A stretch of DNA of 23,231 nt from JANYCG01 sp031392945 (GTDB lineage: Bacteria; Pseudomonadota; Gammaproteobacteria; Burkholderiales; Burkholderiaceae_C), in the NCBI GenBank assembly GCA_031392945.1, contig JANMVT010000263.1:1-23231 (forward strand), in the 5' to 3' direction. Below the pieces are notes generated by a model. The model had not been told where the DNA came from, made no database searches, and saw only the letters and a program-made list of their open reading frames with translations. Shown in pieces: positions 8,183 to 17,347 of the stretch (positions within the stretch are counted from its first letter, which is position 1; every line of letters starts with the position of its first letter). A program made the translations under genes and the position numbers.

Positions 8183-8635
8183 ATGGATACCATCGACGAA
8201 CTCAAAAGCACCGGCCTGAAGGCCACGTTGCCGCGCCTGAAGATTCTGGAAATATTCCAAAAAGGCGCGCAGCGGCACATGACGGCCGAGGACGTGTTCC
8301 GCGTTTTGTTGCTGGAGCGCTCCGACGTCGGTTTGGCCACGGTGTACCGCGTGTTGACCCAATTCGAGCAGGCCGGCATCTTGAGCCGCAACCATTTTGA
8401 GAGCGGCAAGGCGGTTTTTGAGCTCAATGAAGGCCAGCACCACGACCATCTGGTGTGCCTGGACTGCGGCAAAGTGGAGGAGTTTTTTGACGCCGAGATT
8501 GAAAAGCGCCAGCACAGCGTGGCCAAGGCCAAGGGCTTTGCCATCGCCGACCACGCCCTGAGCCTTTACGCCAACTGCACCAAGGACAAATGCCCCAATC
8601 GCCCGGTCGTGCCGCGCGGGCATCAGCACCACTGA
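8183..8635 (+). CDS. fur: Ferric uptake regulator Fur
   Basis: 150 residues. Fur is a metal-sensing repressor that binds Fe(II) and shuts off iron-uptake genes. The winged-helix part covers LKSTGLKATLPRLKILEIFQ and DVGLATVYRVLTQFEQAGIL. The dimer and metal domain has HHDH (86-89), CLDC (92-95) and EEFF, then CTKDKC and a His-rich end (GHQHH). The start is taken at MDTIDELKSTGLK by family match; an upstream in-frame ATG at 8138 adds 15 Arg/Thr-rich residues and looks unlikely. The divergent bamE-fur arrangement is common in Burkholderiales. Confidence 0.96.
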   Translation: MDTIDELKSTGLKATLPRLKILEIFQKGAQRHMTAEDVFRVLLLERSDVGLATVYRVLTQFEQAGILSRNHFESGKAVFELNEGQHHDHLVCLDCGKVEEFFDAEIEKRQHSVAKAKGFAIADHALSLYANCTKDKCPNRPVVPRGHQHH

Positions 8636-8653
8636 TCTGGGCGCGTCCATGCG

Positions 8654-8676
8654 GTTTTGCGCGGCGGGCGCAAAAC
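8654..8676. terminator. Hairpin after fur
   Basis: A perfect 9-base stem (GTTTTGCGC / GCGCAAAAC) encloses a 5-base loop, 18 bases after the fur stop. There is no U tract after it on either strand, so it may be a weak or Rho-assisted terminator, or an RNA-stabilising hairpin. Confidence 0.45.
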
Positions 8677-8680
8677 AAGG

Positions 8681-8746
8681 TTGCTACTAATTAAGTAGCT
8701 AACTATCTATATTCCACGAGGAAAAACGCCCGTTTTCATTGGAAAA
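8681..8746. repeat. Interspersed repeat R1, copy B (66 bases)
   Basis: Gap-free match to 924-989. The core here (8683-8703) holds a perfect small inverted repeat, GCTACT-aatta-AGTAGC, that copy A has lost. It sits between the ends of the convergent genes fur and argC. Confidence 0.7.
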
Positions 8747-8762
8747 ACTCAAGAAACGGGCG
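8721..8762 (-). terminator. Rho-independent terminator of argC
   Basis: On the minus strand a 9-base stem, CGCCCGTTT (8762-8754) with AAACGGGCG (8735-8727), is followed directly by TTTTT (8726-8722). The loop is 18 bases. The downstream arm is part of repeat R1 copy B, the upstream arm is outside it. A second short hairpin (GCCGG-ttt-CCGGC, 8789-8801) abuts the argC stop. Confidence 0.6.
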
Positions 8763-8801
8763 ATTGGGCGGCTCAAGCGGCCAAAGCGGCCGGTTTCCGG
8801 C

Positions 8802-9728
8802 TCACAAGCCCAGCATCAGCTTCATGTTCTGCACCGCAGCGCCGCTGGCGCCCTTGCCCAGGTTGTCGTATTTGGCGATCAACACGGCCTGGCCCAAGGC
8901 GTCATCGCCATAAACGCTGAGCTCGATGAAGTTGCTTCCGTTGAGCGCCGTCGGCTCGACCCGCCCGTTCGCGTTGGCCGCGACCACACGCACCCACTCG
9001 CTGCCGGCGTAATGCGCGCGCAAGGCTTCGTCGAGCTGCTTGATGCTTTTGACGCCGTTGAGCAAATCAAAATGCAGGCTGATCTGGTCCAGCATGCCGC
9101 TGTAGAAGTTGCCGGCCGCCGCCACAAAGATGGGGCGGCGCGCCAAGCCCGAATACTTGTGGAATTCAGGCACGTGTTTGTGGTCCAGGCCCAGGCCGTA
9201 GACGTCCAGCGGCGGCGCGGTTTTTGCCACCTCATAAGACTCGATCATGGGGCGCCCGCCGCCTGAATAACCCGAGAAGCCCTGCATCACCACGGGATAG
9301 CTGGCGGGCACCAAGCCGGCGTTGACCAGGGGGCGCAACAGGGCGATGCCGCCGGTCGGGTAACAGCCAGGATTGGCGACGCGGCTGGCATTCTGAATGG
9401 CGGCAGTTTGTTCGACCGAGATTTCGGGAAAACCGTAAACCCAGCCGGGCGCGACGCGGTGCACGCTGGAAGCGTCGATGATTTTTGGGCCTTTATTGCC
9501 GCTGGCCCTCGCCATGCCATCGATAACAGCTACAGATTCAATAGCTGCCGCGTCGTGCAGGCAAAGCACCACCAAGTCCACTTGCGCCATCAAGGCGCGT
9601 TTGGCGGCGGCGTCCTTGCGCAATTCGGGCGCGATGCTGACCACCTCGATTTGCGGCATGCCGCCCAGGCGCTCGCGAATTTGCAAGCCCGTCGTGCCCG
9701 CTTCGCCGTCAATGAATATTTTTGGCAT
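8802..9728 (-). CDS. argC: N-acetyl-gamma-glutamyl-phosphate reductase (type 2)
   Basis: 308 residues. It reduces N-acetylglutamyl phosphate to the semialdehyde in arginine synthesis. The N-terminus MPKIFIDGEAGTTGLQIRER is that of the shorter type 2 family. Catalytic Cys122 is in VANPGCYPTGGI; GFSGYSGGGRPMI and GLDHKHVPEF are also conserved. The start is the ATG at 9728. Residues 62-68 (AIESVAV) are encoded by the 21-base core of dispersed repeat R1, in the loop between the nucleotide-binding part and the IDASSVHR segment. It is divergent from sucC. Confidence 0.95.
   Translation of the reverse strand: MPKIFIDGEAGTTGLQIRERLGGMPQIEVVSIAPELRKDAAAKRALMAQVDLVVLCLHDAAAIESVAVIDGMARASGNKGPKIIDASSVHRVAPGWVYGFPEISVEQTAAIQNASRVANPGCYPTGGIALLRPLVNAGLVPASYPVVMQGFSGYSGGGRPMIESYEVAKTAPPLDVYGLGLDHKHVPEFHKYSGLARRPIFVAAAGNFYSGMLDQISLHFDLLNGVKSIKQLDEALRAHYAGSEWVRVVAANANGRVEPTALNGSNFIELSVYGDDALGQAVLIAKYDNLGKGASGAAVQNMKLMLGL
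9525..9545 (-). repeat. 21-base core of repeat R1, copy D, inside argC
   Basis: On the minus strand this matches the exbB copy at 15 of 21 positions, with shared GCTATT at one end and AGCTGTT at the other. It reads in frame as AIESVAV, so the gene is not broken. Confidence 0.55.
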
Positions 9729-9905
9729 GGGAAATTCTGTCTGCTTTGTCAAAGCTGGTTGTAAGCCTGGAAAAAGATTGGTGCAATGCAACATGATACA
9801 TTCCCACGCTGCGTTGTCCAATGAGGTTTTCGCATCGGATTGATTCCAGCCGCCGCGATATCTCTGCCAGACGATCCCCCCCTTTGCGTTCCTGAGAAAG
9901 ACCTC
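9729..9905. promoter_or_regulatory. Divergent argC / sucC intergenic region
   Basis: The 177 bases must hold both promoters. I see no convincing -35/-10 pair. A purine-rich GAGAAAG (9895-9901) serves as the sucC ribosome site. No riboswitch, hairpin or ARG-box could be supported by eye. Confidence 0.4.
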
Positions 9906-11084
<1,179 letters not shown>

Positions 11085-11093
11085 GGAAACACC

Positions 11094-11987
11094 ATGTCCA
11101 TCCTGATCAACAAAAACACCCGCGTCATCACCCAGGGCATCACCGGCAGAACCGGCCAGTTCCACACCGAGAAATGCCAGGAATACGCCAACGGCAAGAA
11201 TTGCTTTGTCGCCGGGGTGAACCCGAAAAAAGCGGGCGAAGCGATCTTCGGCATCCCGATCTACGCCTCGGTCAAGGAGGCCGCCAGTCAAACCGGCGCG
11301 ACCGTTTCCGTCATTTACGTGCCGCCCGCCGGAGCGGCCGCCGCCATTTGGGAAGCCGTCGAGGCCGATCTGGATCTGGCGATTTGCATCACCGAAGGCA
11401 TCCCTGTGCGCGACATGCTCGAAGTGCGCAACAAAATGCGCGCCAAAGAGGCCGCAGGCGGCAAAAAGACCCTGCTTTTGGGCCCGAACTGCCCCGGCCT
11501 GATCACGCCGGAAGAGATCAAGATCGGCATCATGCCGGGCCACATCCACCGCAAGGGGCGCGTCGGGGTGGTCAGCCGCTCCGGGACGTTGACCTACGAG
11601 GCGGTGGCCCAGTTGACCGACATTGGCCTGGGCCAGTCCAGCGCGGTGGGCATCGGCGGCGACCCGATCAATGGCCTCAAACACATCGACATCATGCGCA
11701 TGTTCAATGACGACCCGGACACCGACGCCGTCATCATGATCGGCGAAATCGGCGGCCCGGACGAAGCCGACGCCGCGCGCTGGTGCAAGGCCAACATGAA
11801 AAAACCCATCGTCGGCTTCATCGCCGGGGTGACGGCGCCAGCCGGCAAACGCATGGGCCACGCGGGCGCGCTGATATCCGGCGGCGCCGACACGGCCGAT
11901 GCCAAACTGGCGGTGATGGAAGAATGCGGCTTCAAGGTGACGCGCAACCCGTCCGAAATGGCCAAACTGCTCAAGGCGCTGCTGTAA
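11094..11987 (+). CDS. sucD: Succinyl-CoA synthetase subunit alpha
   Basis: 297 residues. The N-terminus SILINKNTRVITQGITGRTG is the CoA-binding start. LLLGPNCPGLITP, VGVVSRSGTLTYEAV and GIGGDPINGL are conserved, and GHAGAL carries the phosphohistidine His256. A GAGG ribosome site precedes the ATG. It is co-transcribed with sucC. Confidence 0.97.
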   Translation: MSILINKNTRVITQGITGRTGQFHTEKCQEYANGKNCFVAGVNPKKAGEAIFGIPIYASVKEAASQTGATVSVIYVPPAGAAAAIWEAVEADLDLAICITEGIPVRDMLEVRNKMRAKEAAGGKKTLLLGPNCPGLITPEEIKIGIMPGHIHRKGRVGVVSRSGTLTYEAVAQLTDIGLGQSSAVGIGGDPINGLKHIDIMRMFNDDPDTDAVIMIGEIGGPDEADAARWCKANMKKPIVGFIAGVTAPAGKRMGHAGALISGGADTADAKLAVMEECGFKVTRNPSEMAKLLKALL

Positions 11988-12041
11988 GCAAAACTACCAA
12001 CAGGCGGGGCCAATTTGGCTCGTTAAACTAACGCATCACTG

Positions 12042-12077
12042 AAAAGCGCTCTAAATAGCTGGTTTTGGGCGCTTTTT
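12042..12077 (+). terminator. Likely Rho-independent terminator of sucCD
   Basis: An 8-base stem (AAAAGCGC / GCGCTTTT) with a 19-base loop is followed by a further T, so the 3' arm itself carries the T tract. It lies 54 bases after the sucD stop and 25 bases before the next gene. Confidence 0.55.
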
Positions 12078-12101
12078 CCATTCAAAAAACGAAAGAGACT
12101 G

Positions 12102-12800
12102 ATGGACATCCTGCAACAGATGCAAGGCACCGAGTTTTGGATCGGCCTGCTCAAAATCATCTGGATCAATATCATTTTGTCGGGCGACAACGCCGTAGTC
12201 ATCGCCCTGGCCGCGCGGGCCTTGCCGCCCGAGCAGCAACGCAAGGCGATTTTCTGGGGCACGGCGGCGGCGGTCTTTTTGCGCGTCGCGCTGACCGTGG
12301 TCGCGGCCAAATTGCTGGAGCAACCGTATCTTCAGATTGTTGGCGGCTTGTTGTTGCTATGGATCGGCGTGCAGTTGCTGGGCGACGACGACGGCGGCGA
12401 GGGCGAGTCCAAGCACCACGGCAGCCTGTTTTCGGCGATCCGTACCATTTTGATCGCCGACCTGGTCATGAGCCTGGACAACGTCATCGGCGTTGCCGCT
12501 GCCGCCAATGGCAATGTCACCCTGCTGGTGATCGGCCTGGCCATCGCCATCCCGATCGTGATCTTCGGCAGCACCCTGATGATCAAACTGATGGAGCGTT
12601 TCCCCATCATCGTGACGGTGGGCGCGGGCTTGATCGGCTGGGTGGCCGGCGAGGCCATTGCCAGCGACAAGGTGCTGCGCGCCTGGTTCCCGGACCATTC
12701 CTTGCAGTTTTACCTGGCGGCGGCGGTTGGTGCGGCCTTTGTGATCGCTGTCGGCAAATTCATCCAGCGCCGCAATGCCGCGCAGAACTCGGCGGCCTGA
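12102..12800 (+). CDS. TerC-family integral membrane protein (YjbE-like)
   Basis: 232 residues, about seven hydrophobic segments. The hallmarks of the family are acidic residues within membrane segments: INIILSGDNAVVIALAAR (22-39) and IADLVMSLDNVIGVAAAANG (118-137). A hydrophilic Asp/Glu/Gly/His loop (about 93-108) separates the two halves. TerC relatives are linked to metal efflux, in several cases manganese, and to tellurite resistance; the substrate here cannot be told. The start ATG lies after a purine-rich GAAAGAGA site. It follows sucCD in related genomes too. Confidence 0.9.
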   Translation: MDILQQMQGTEFWIGLLKIIWINIILSGDNAVVIALAARALPPEQQRKAIFWGTAAAVFLRVALTVVAAKLLEQPYLQIVGGLLLLWIGVQLLGDDDGGEGESKHHGSLFSAIRTILIADLVMSLDNVIGVAAAANGNVTLLVIGLAIAIPIVIFGSTLMIKLMERFPIIVTVGAGLIGWVAGEAIASDKVLRAWFPDHSLQFYLAAAVGAAFVIAVGKFIQRRNAAQNSAA

Positions 12801-12873
12801 GATGATTGCGCTGGCTTTGTGCAGGTCGCGCCGGAATTCGCAAAAAAACGACACGCACGCGTGAACAAGTCTC

Positions 12874-12902
12874 TTGTCGGCAGGGGCGCTGTCTGCTAAC
12901 GT
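12874..12902 (+). promoter_or_regulatory. Candidate sigma-70 promoter of the signalling cluster
   Basis: TTGTCG (12874-12879) and TAACGT (12897-12902) are spaced by 17 bases. It would start a transcript about 80 bases before the kinase gene. The rest of the 188-base gap (12801-12988) shows no gene. By eye only. Confidence 0.3.
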
Positions 12903-12988
12903 CACTGCCTCATGGTTCATCCTGGTGCGTTGCCCGGGGTGAGGTTTGCCAGCCCGAAACGGGCAGGTAATTTCAGTTTGGGCAGGAC

Positions 12989-15769
12989 GTGGCAAAACTT
13001 TCATTCTCCGGGCAGAAGCAGTTCTGGCGATCCGACTGGTTCGCAGGTTTCGTTGTTGTCGTCGCGGTGGTCTCATTCCATTGGGCGACCGACTTCATTG
13101 GCACGCTGGAGCGCCGGTTTTACGACTTTGCCAGCACCAGCAGCTCGCGCCAGCCGTCCGACCGGATCGCGGTCATCGCCATCGACGACCAAAGCATCGC
13201 CAATATCGGGCGCTGGCCCTGGCCCCGTGACATCCACGCCAAGCTGATTGACCAATTGGCGGCGGCCAAGGCCAAGACCATCGTCCACACGGTTTTCTTT
13301 TTTGAGCCGCAGGTGGACCGGGGCCTGGACTTCATCCGGCAGATGCGCAATTTGCTGGTCAAACCGGCTGGCGCTCCGCCGTCCGATGCCAGCAGCGCCC
13401 AGGCCAGCACCAACGAGCGTTTGGAGAAGATCATCTCCGAAGCCGAAATCGCCCTGGACACCGATGCCATTTTGGCCGCCAGCATGAAAAATGCCGGCAA
13501 TGTGCTTGTGCCGTCGGTGTTTGTGCTGGCCGAGCCCCAGGGCAAGCCGGACAGCCCCTTGCCCGCATATGCCCTGAAGAGCGCGCTGGACGAAGCCGCC
13601 GGTTTCTCGGTGCCGGCCAGCAAGGGGCAACAGCCGCTGGAAGCGATTGGCGAAGCGGCGGCCGGGATCGGCCACCTCAACCAGATGCAGGATGTGGACG
13701 GCGCGGTGCGCCAGGAGCCACTGCTGGTGAACTATTACGGCAAGGCGGTGCCGTCAATGGCCCTGCTGGCGGCGATCAAGAGCCTGAACCTGGCGTCGTC
13801 GGACATCAAGCTCAATGCCGGCGACTCGGTGCAAATCGGGAAATTGCGCATCAAGACCGATGAGTCCGCCTTGATGCTGCCCCAGTTTTACAAGGGCAAA
13901 GACGGCAAACCGGCATTTGTGGTGGATTCCTTCTATGACGTTTTGAACGGCAAAATCCCGGCCTCCAAATACGCGGACAAGATTGTCATCATCGGCGCCA
14001 CAGCGGCGGGTGTGGGCACGCAGTTTCCGGTGCCGGGCCACCCTGGCCTGTCACCAGCGGAAACCATCGCCCACATCACGTCGAGCATTCTTGGCGAGCA
14101 TTTCATCGTGCAGCCCAACTGGGCAGTTTGGGCGACATTCGCCGTCTTTCTGCTGGTCGCGGCTTATGTGGTTGTGGCCTTGCCCCGGCTTTCTGCCGGC
14201 ATGGCGGCAGGCATTACATTGGCGCTGTTTGTCGCGCTCCTGGTGGCCGAGTTTGGCTTCCTGTCAGGGGCCGCTTTGTGGATCAAGCTGGTCTTTCCGG
14301 CCACCCTGTTGGCGCTGGGGCATTTGGCGCTGACCACCAAACGCTTCTTGATGACCGAAGCCGGCAAGATCAAATCCGACGAAGAGTCTGCCGAAACCAG
14401 CCGCATGATGGGTCTGGCGCTGCAAGGGCAGGGGCAATTGGATGCCTCATTCGACCGCTTCCGCCGGGTGCCGATGAATGAAGCCGTCATGGGCAATCTG
14501 TACAGTCTGGCGCTTGATTTTGAACGCAAGCGCCAGTTCAACAAGGCACAGGCCGTGTACGAACACATGGCGGCCTTCAACCCGGACTACAAAGACATCA
14601 AAGCCAAGCGCAACCGGGCCAAAAACCTCTCGGAAACGGTGATGCTTGGCGGCGGCGGCGCGCATCCGGGCGGCACCATGCTGCTGGACGGCGGCGCGGT
14701 TGAAAAACCCATGCTTGGGCGTTACCAGGTCGAAAAAGAGCTCGGCAAGGGTGCCATGGGCGTGGTTTACCTTGGCAAAGACCCCAAAATCGGACGCGTC
14801 GTGGCCATCAAGACCATGGCTCTGAGCCAGGAATTCGAAGGTGATGAGCTGGTCGACGCGCGCGAGCGTTTTTTCCGCGAGGCTGAAACGGCGGGCCGCC
14901 TGCAACATCAAAACATCGTCACGATTTTCGACGCCGGTGAAGAGCATGACCTGGCCTATATCGCCATGGAATTTCTCAAAGGCAAAGACCTGGCCGACGC
15001 TTGCAAAGACGGCCAACTCTTGCCGGTCCCCAAGGTGCTGTCCATCGTGGCGCGTGTCGCCGAAGCCTTGGCCTATGCGCACAAGCAAAACGTGGTGCAC
15101 CGGGACATCAAACCCGCCAACATCATGTTTGACGGCGCCACCGACACCGTCAAAGTGACCGACTTTGGCATCGCCCGCATCACCGACTCCAGCAAGACCA
15201 AAACCGGCATGGTGCTTGGAACACCGAGCTTCATGTCGCCCGAGCAACTGGCTGGCAAGAAGGTGGATGGGCGTTCCGATCTGTATTCCCTGGGGGTCAT
15301 GTTGTTCCAGATGCTGGCCGGCGTTTTGCCGTTCCGAGGCGATTCCATGGCTGAGTTGATGTTCAAAATCGCCAATGAAGATGCGCCGGACATTCGCCTG
15401 ATCCGCAGCGAGTTGCCGGAAAGCCTGGCCAATCTGGTGGCCCTGTCGCTCAGCAAGCGGCCAGAAACCCGCTACCAGGATGGCAACCAGTTTTCCGCCG
15501 ACCTCAAGGCCGTGCTGGCGGACTTGCGGGGCGATTTCGGCTCGTCGGTGTCCGCATCCATCTCTGGCGGTTCGGCGGCAGCCGGGCATTTTTCGGGCGA
15601 TGAAAAGACGACCATTCTGAATCCCGCCAACAGTGCCGCGGACAATTTTGCCAAAACCGTGGTTCATACGCCAACCCAAGCGGTTGCGTTTGAGAAAACC
15701 GTCGTCCATTCACGCGCCGAGGGAAAAAAGCCCGCCTCAGACGGCTCCGTCCCAGACATCGAGATATAG
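12989..15769 (+). CDS. CHASE2-domain receptor serine/threonine protein kinase
   Basis: 926 residues. A transmembrane helix (about 17-32) leads to a periplasmic CHASE2 sensor (about 40-375, with RIAVIAIDDQSIANIGRWPW and DKIVIIGATAAG). Three transmembrane helices follow (about 378-398, 403-424, 428-447), then a TPR-like helical stretch (about 470-540). The Hanks-type kinase domain (about 579-846) is complete: GKGAMG (586-591), VAIK with Lys608, HRDIKPAN (704-711), DFG (725-727), GTPSFMSPE (744-752). Low-complexity segments before and after it carry Thr motifs ETVML, KTTIL, KTVVH (twice). The start is a GTG with only a poor, close ribosome site; no ATG fits. The PP2C gene begins 10 bases after the stop, the expected antagonist. 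Confidence 0.93.
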   Translation: MAKLSFSGQKQFWRSDWFAGFVVVVAVVSFHWATDFIGTLERRFYDFASTSSSRQPSDRIAVIAIDDQSIANIGRWPWPRDIHAKLIDQLAAAKAKTIVHTVFFFEPQVDRGLDFIRQMRNLLVKPAGAPPSDASSAQASTNERLEKIISEAEIALDTDAILAASMKNAGNVLVPSVFVLAEPQGKPDSPLPAYALKSALDEAAGFSVPASKGQQPLEAIGEAAAGIGHLNQMQDVDGAVRQEPLLVNYYGKAVPSMALLAAIKSLNLASSDIKLNAGDSVQIGKLRIKTDESALMLPQFYKGKDGKPAFVVDSFYDVLNGKIPASKYADKIVIIGATAAGVGTQFPVPGHPGLSPAETIAHITSSILGEHFIVQPNWAVWATFAVFLLVAAYVVVALPRLSAGMAAGITLALFVALLVAEFGFLSGAALWIKLVFPATLLALGHLALTTKRFLMTEAGKIKSDEESAETSRMMGLALQGQGQLDASFDRFRRVPMNEAVMGNLYSLALDFERKRQFNKAQAVYEHMAAFNPDYKDIKAKRNRAKNLSETVMLGGGGAHPGGTMLLDGGAVEKPMLGRYQVEKELGKGAMGVVYLGKDPKIGRVVAIKTMALSQEFEGDELVDARERFFREAETAGRLQHQNIVTIFDAGEEHDLAYIAMEFLKGKDLADACKDGQLLPVPKVLSIVARVAEALAYAHKQNVVHRDIKPANIMFDGATDTVKVTDFGIARITDSSKTKTGMVLGTPSFMSPEQLAGKKVDGRSDLYSLGVMLFQMLAGVLPFRGDSMAELMFKIANEDAPDIRLIRSELPESLANLVALSLSKRPETRYQDGNQFSADLKAVLADLRGDFGSSVSASISGGSAAAGHFSGDEKTTILNPANSAADNFAKTVVHTPTQAVAFEKTVVHSRAEGKKPASDGSVPDIEI

Positions 15770-15779
15770 CCCATACGCA

Positions 15780-16565
15780 ATGATTTACACGTTCTGCACG
15801 AAAACCGATCCGGGCCGCGCCAGGGAGAACAATGAAGATTCAGTGGCATACGACAATGCCACGCAATTGGGCGTTCTGGCCGATGGCATGGGGGGCTACA
15901 ACGCAGGCGAGATCGCAAGCGGCATGGCCACCGCCTTCATCAAGTCCGAAATGGCGAGGTGGCTGTCCGAGGCGGGCAAACAAGCGAAGACGCGGGAAAT
16001 CCGGCGCGCGCTGGAAATTTGCGTGGACAACGCCAACCGTTCCATTTACAACGCGGCCAACTCAAACTCCCAGTATTCTGGAATGGGAACCACATTGGTG
16101 GTGGCCGTTTTCCAGGGGGCCAAGGCCATGCTGGGGCACATTGGCGACTCGCGCTGTTATCGGCTGCGGGAAGGTAGTTTCGAGCAAATCACCAAAGACC
16201 ATTCTTTGCTGCAGGAGCAGATTGACGCTGGTTTGTTGACGGTGGAGCAGGCGGCCACGTCTTCCTACAAAAACCTGGTCACGCGCGCGCTGGGGGTCGA
16301 TGACACCGTGATGCTTGAGCTCAATGAGCACGAGGTGCTTGCCGGGGATCTCTATTTGATGTGCTCGGACGGGCTCTCGGATATGGTCGACGACGTGGAA
16401 ATTGCGAGTATCCTCGATAGTGAGGCGACGCTTGACCAAAAGGCCGACCAGCTCGTCGCGGCTGCCAATGAGCACGGCGGCCGGGATAATATCTCGGTGT
16501 TGCTGGTTCAAGTCAGCGTCGGCGCGGAAAAGCGTGGCTTGATCTCCCGATTGCTGAGAAAATAG
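15780..16565 (+). CDS. PP2C-family (Stp1/PrpC type) protein phosphatase
   Basis: 261 residues. It would remove phosphate from Ser/Thr residues placed by the kinase just upstream. All PP2C metal-site motifs are present: RENNEDS (15-21), LADGMGGYNAGE with Asp35, GMGTTLVV (101-108), GHIGDSRCYRLR (119-130), CSDGLSD with Asp197, and GGRDNISVLL with Asp236. The usual His in DGMGGH is Tyr here. The start ATG at 15780 is chosen by the family N-terminus; the open frame reaches back to 15633 inside the kinase gene. No ribosome site is visible and the gap is only 10 bases, so translation probably depends on that of the kinase. Confidence 0.94.
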   Translation: MIYTFCTKTDPGRARENNEDSVAYDNATQLGVLADGMGGYNAGEIASGMATAFIKSEMARWLSEAGKQAKTREIRRALEICVDNANRSIYNAANSNSQYSGMGTTLVVAVFQGAKAMLGHIGDSRCYRLREGSFEQITKDHSLLQEQIDAGLLTVEQAATSSYKNLVTRALGVDDTVMLELNEHEVLAGDLYLMCSDGLSDMVDDVEIASILDSEATLDQKADQLVAAANEHGGRDNISVLLVQVSVGAEKRGLISRLLRK

Positions 16566-16612
16566 TTACCAATGTATTATCCAATTACAAATCTTAGGAA
16601 CAGGAGTCGGTC

Positions 16613-17287
16613 ATGCCGAAAATGATCGTGTCGATTGACGGGGTGGTTATCAAGGAAGTCCAGCTAACCAAGGATCGCACGACCTTGGGAAGGCGACCCT
16701 ACAATGATATCGTGATCGACAACCTGGCCGTCAGCGGCGAGCATGCCGTTTTGCAAATGAACGGCGCCGAGGTCTACCTTGAAGATCTGAACAGCACCAA
16801 CGGCACCTATGTCAATGGCAAGGCGGCGAAAAAGCAGTTGCTGCAAAACGGCGATGTGGTCGAGGTCGGCAAATACAAAATCAAGTTTGTCAATGAGGCG
16901 GCCGACCAAGGCTTCGAGAAGACGCAGATGGTCCGGCCCAGCGTGGCTGCGGCTTTGGCGGCATCGGCCGCGCAAGGCGCCGCCCATCCGGTTTCTGTGT
17001 TGCCCGATTCCGGGTTTGGCTCGACCGCCCGCGCGTCCATCAAGGTGTTGTCGGGGGCGGCGTCCGGCCGTGAGGTGCCTTTGACCAAAGTGGTCACCAC
17101 CATCGGCAAGCCAGGCGTCGCGGTGGCTGCCATCACCAAACGCAATCATGGCTTTGTGGTGCACCACGTCGAAGGCGCGGGCAATCCAACACTCAATGGG
17201 TCTCCCATCGGCGTCGATCCGGTCTCCCTGAAAAACGGCGACCTGATCGAGTTGGCCGGCACGCAGATGCAGTTCATCCAGACCTGA
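16613..17287 (+). CDS. FHA-domain protein with a second degenerate FHA-like domain
   Basis: 224 residues, no signal peptide. FHA domains bind phosphothreonine, so this is the likely reader of the kinase next door. The first domain (about 22-93) is canonical: LGRRPYNDIVID, SGEHA (41-45), LEDLNSTNGTYVNG (56-69) and NGDVVEVGKYKIKF. A linker (94-140) includes FEKTQMV (101-107), close to FEKTVVH in the kinase tail. The second domain (about 142-224) keeps the fold-like ends (TIGKPG, LNGSPI, LKNGDLIELAG) but lacks the Ser-x-x-His and Asn binding residues, so it probably does not bind phosphothreonine in the normal way. A good GGAG site precedes the ATG. Confidence 0.92.
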   Translation: MPKMIVSIDGVVIKEVQLTKDRTTLGRRPYNDIVIDNLAVSGEHAVLQMNGAEVYLEDLNSTNGTYVNGKAAKKQLLQNGDVVEVGKYKIKFVNEAADQGFEKTQMVRPSVAAALAASAAQGAAHPVSVLPDSGFGSTARASIKVLSGAASGREVPLTKVVTTIGKPGVAVAAITKRNHGFVVHHVEGAGNPTLNGSPIGVDPVSLKNGDLIELAGTQMQFIQT

Positions 17288-17347
17288 GCCGCGCTCCAGG
17301 CTTGTCTTCGCGCCGGAGACAGCAGCTTCTTGTATTTCGGGGATTTC

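Noticed and set aside
11988..12101. Possible manganese (yybP-ykoY) riboswitch before the TerC gene
   Set aside because: The 114-base gap is mostly a terminator hairpin and no riboswitch core motifs are visible.
13274..13294. AKTIVHT in the kinase sensor as another Thr motif like those in the tail
   Set aside because: It lies within a beta-strand region of the periplasmic CHASE2 domain, out of reach of the cytoplasmic kinase. An EKTVV in LptE is likewise coincidental.
14447..15709. Minus-strand 420-codon open frame opposite the kinase gene
   Set aside because: Shadow of the kinase domain; kinase motifs are intact on the plus strand.
15633..15779. Longer N-terminus for the PP2C phosphatase inside the kinase gene
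   Set aside because: The family N-terminus begins at 15780 and the added residues are a frame-shifted reading of the kinase tail.
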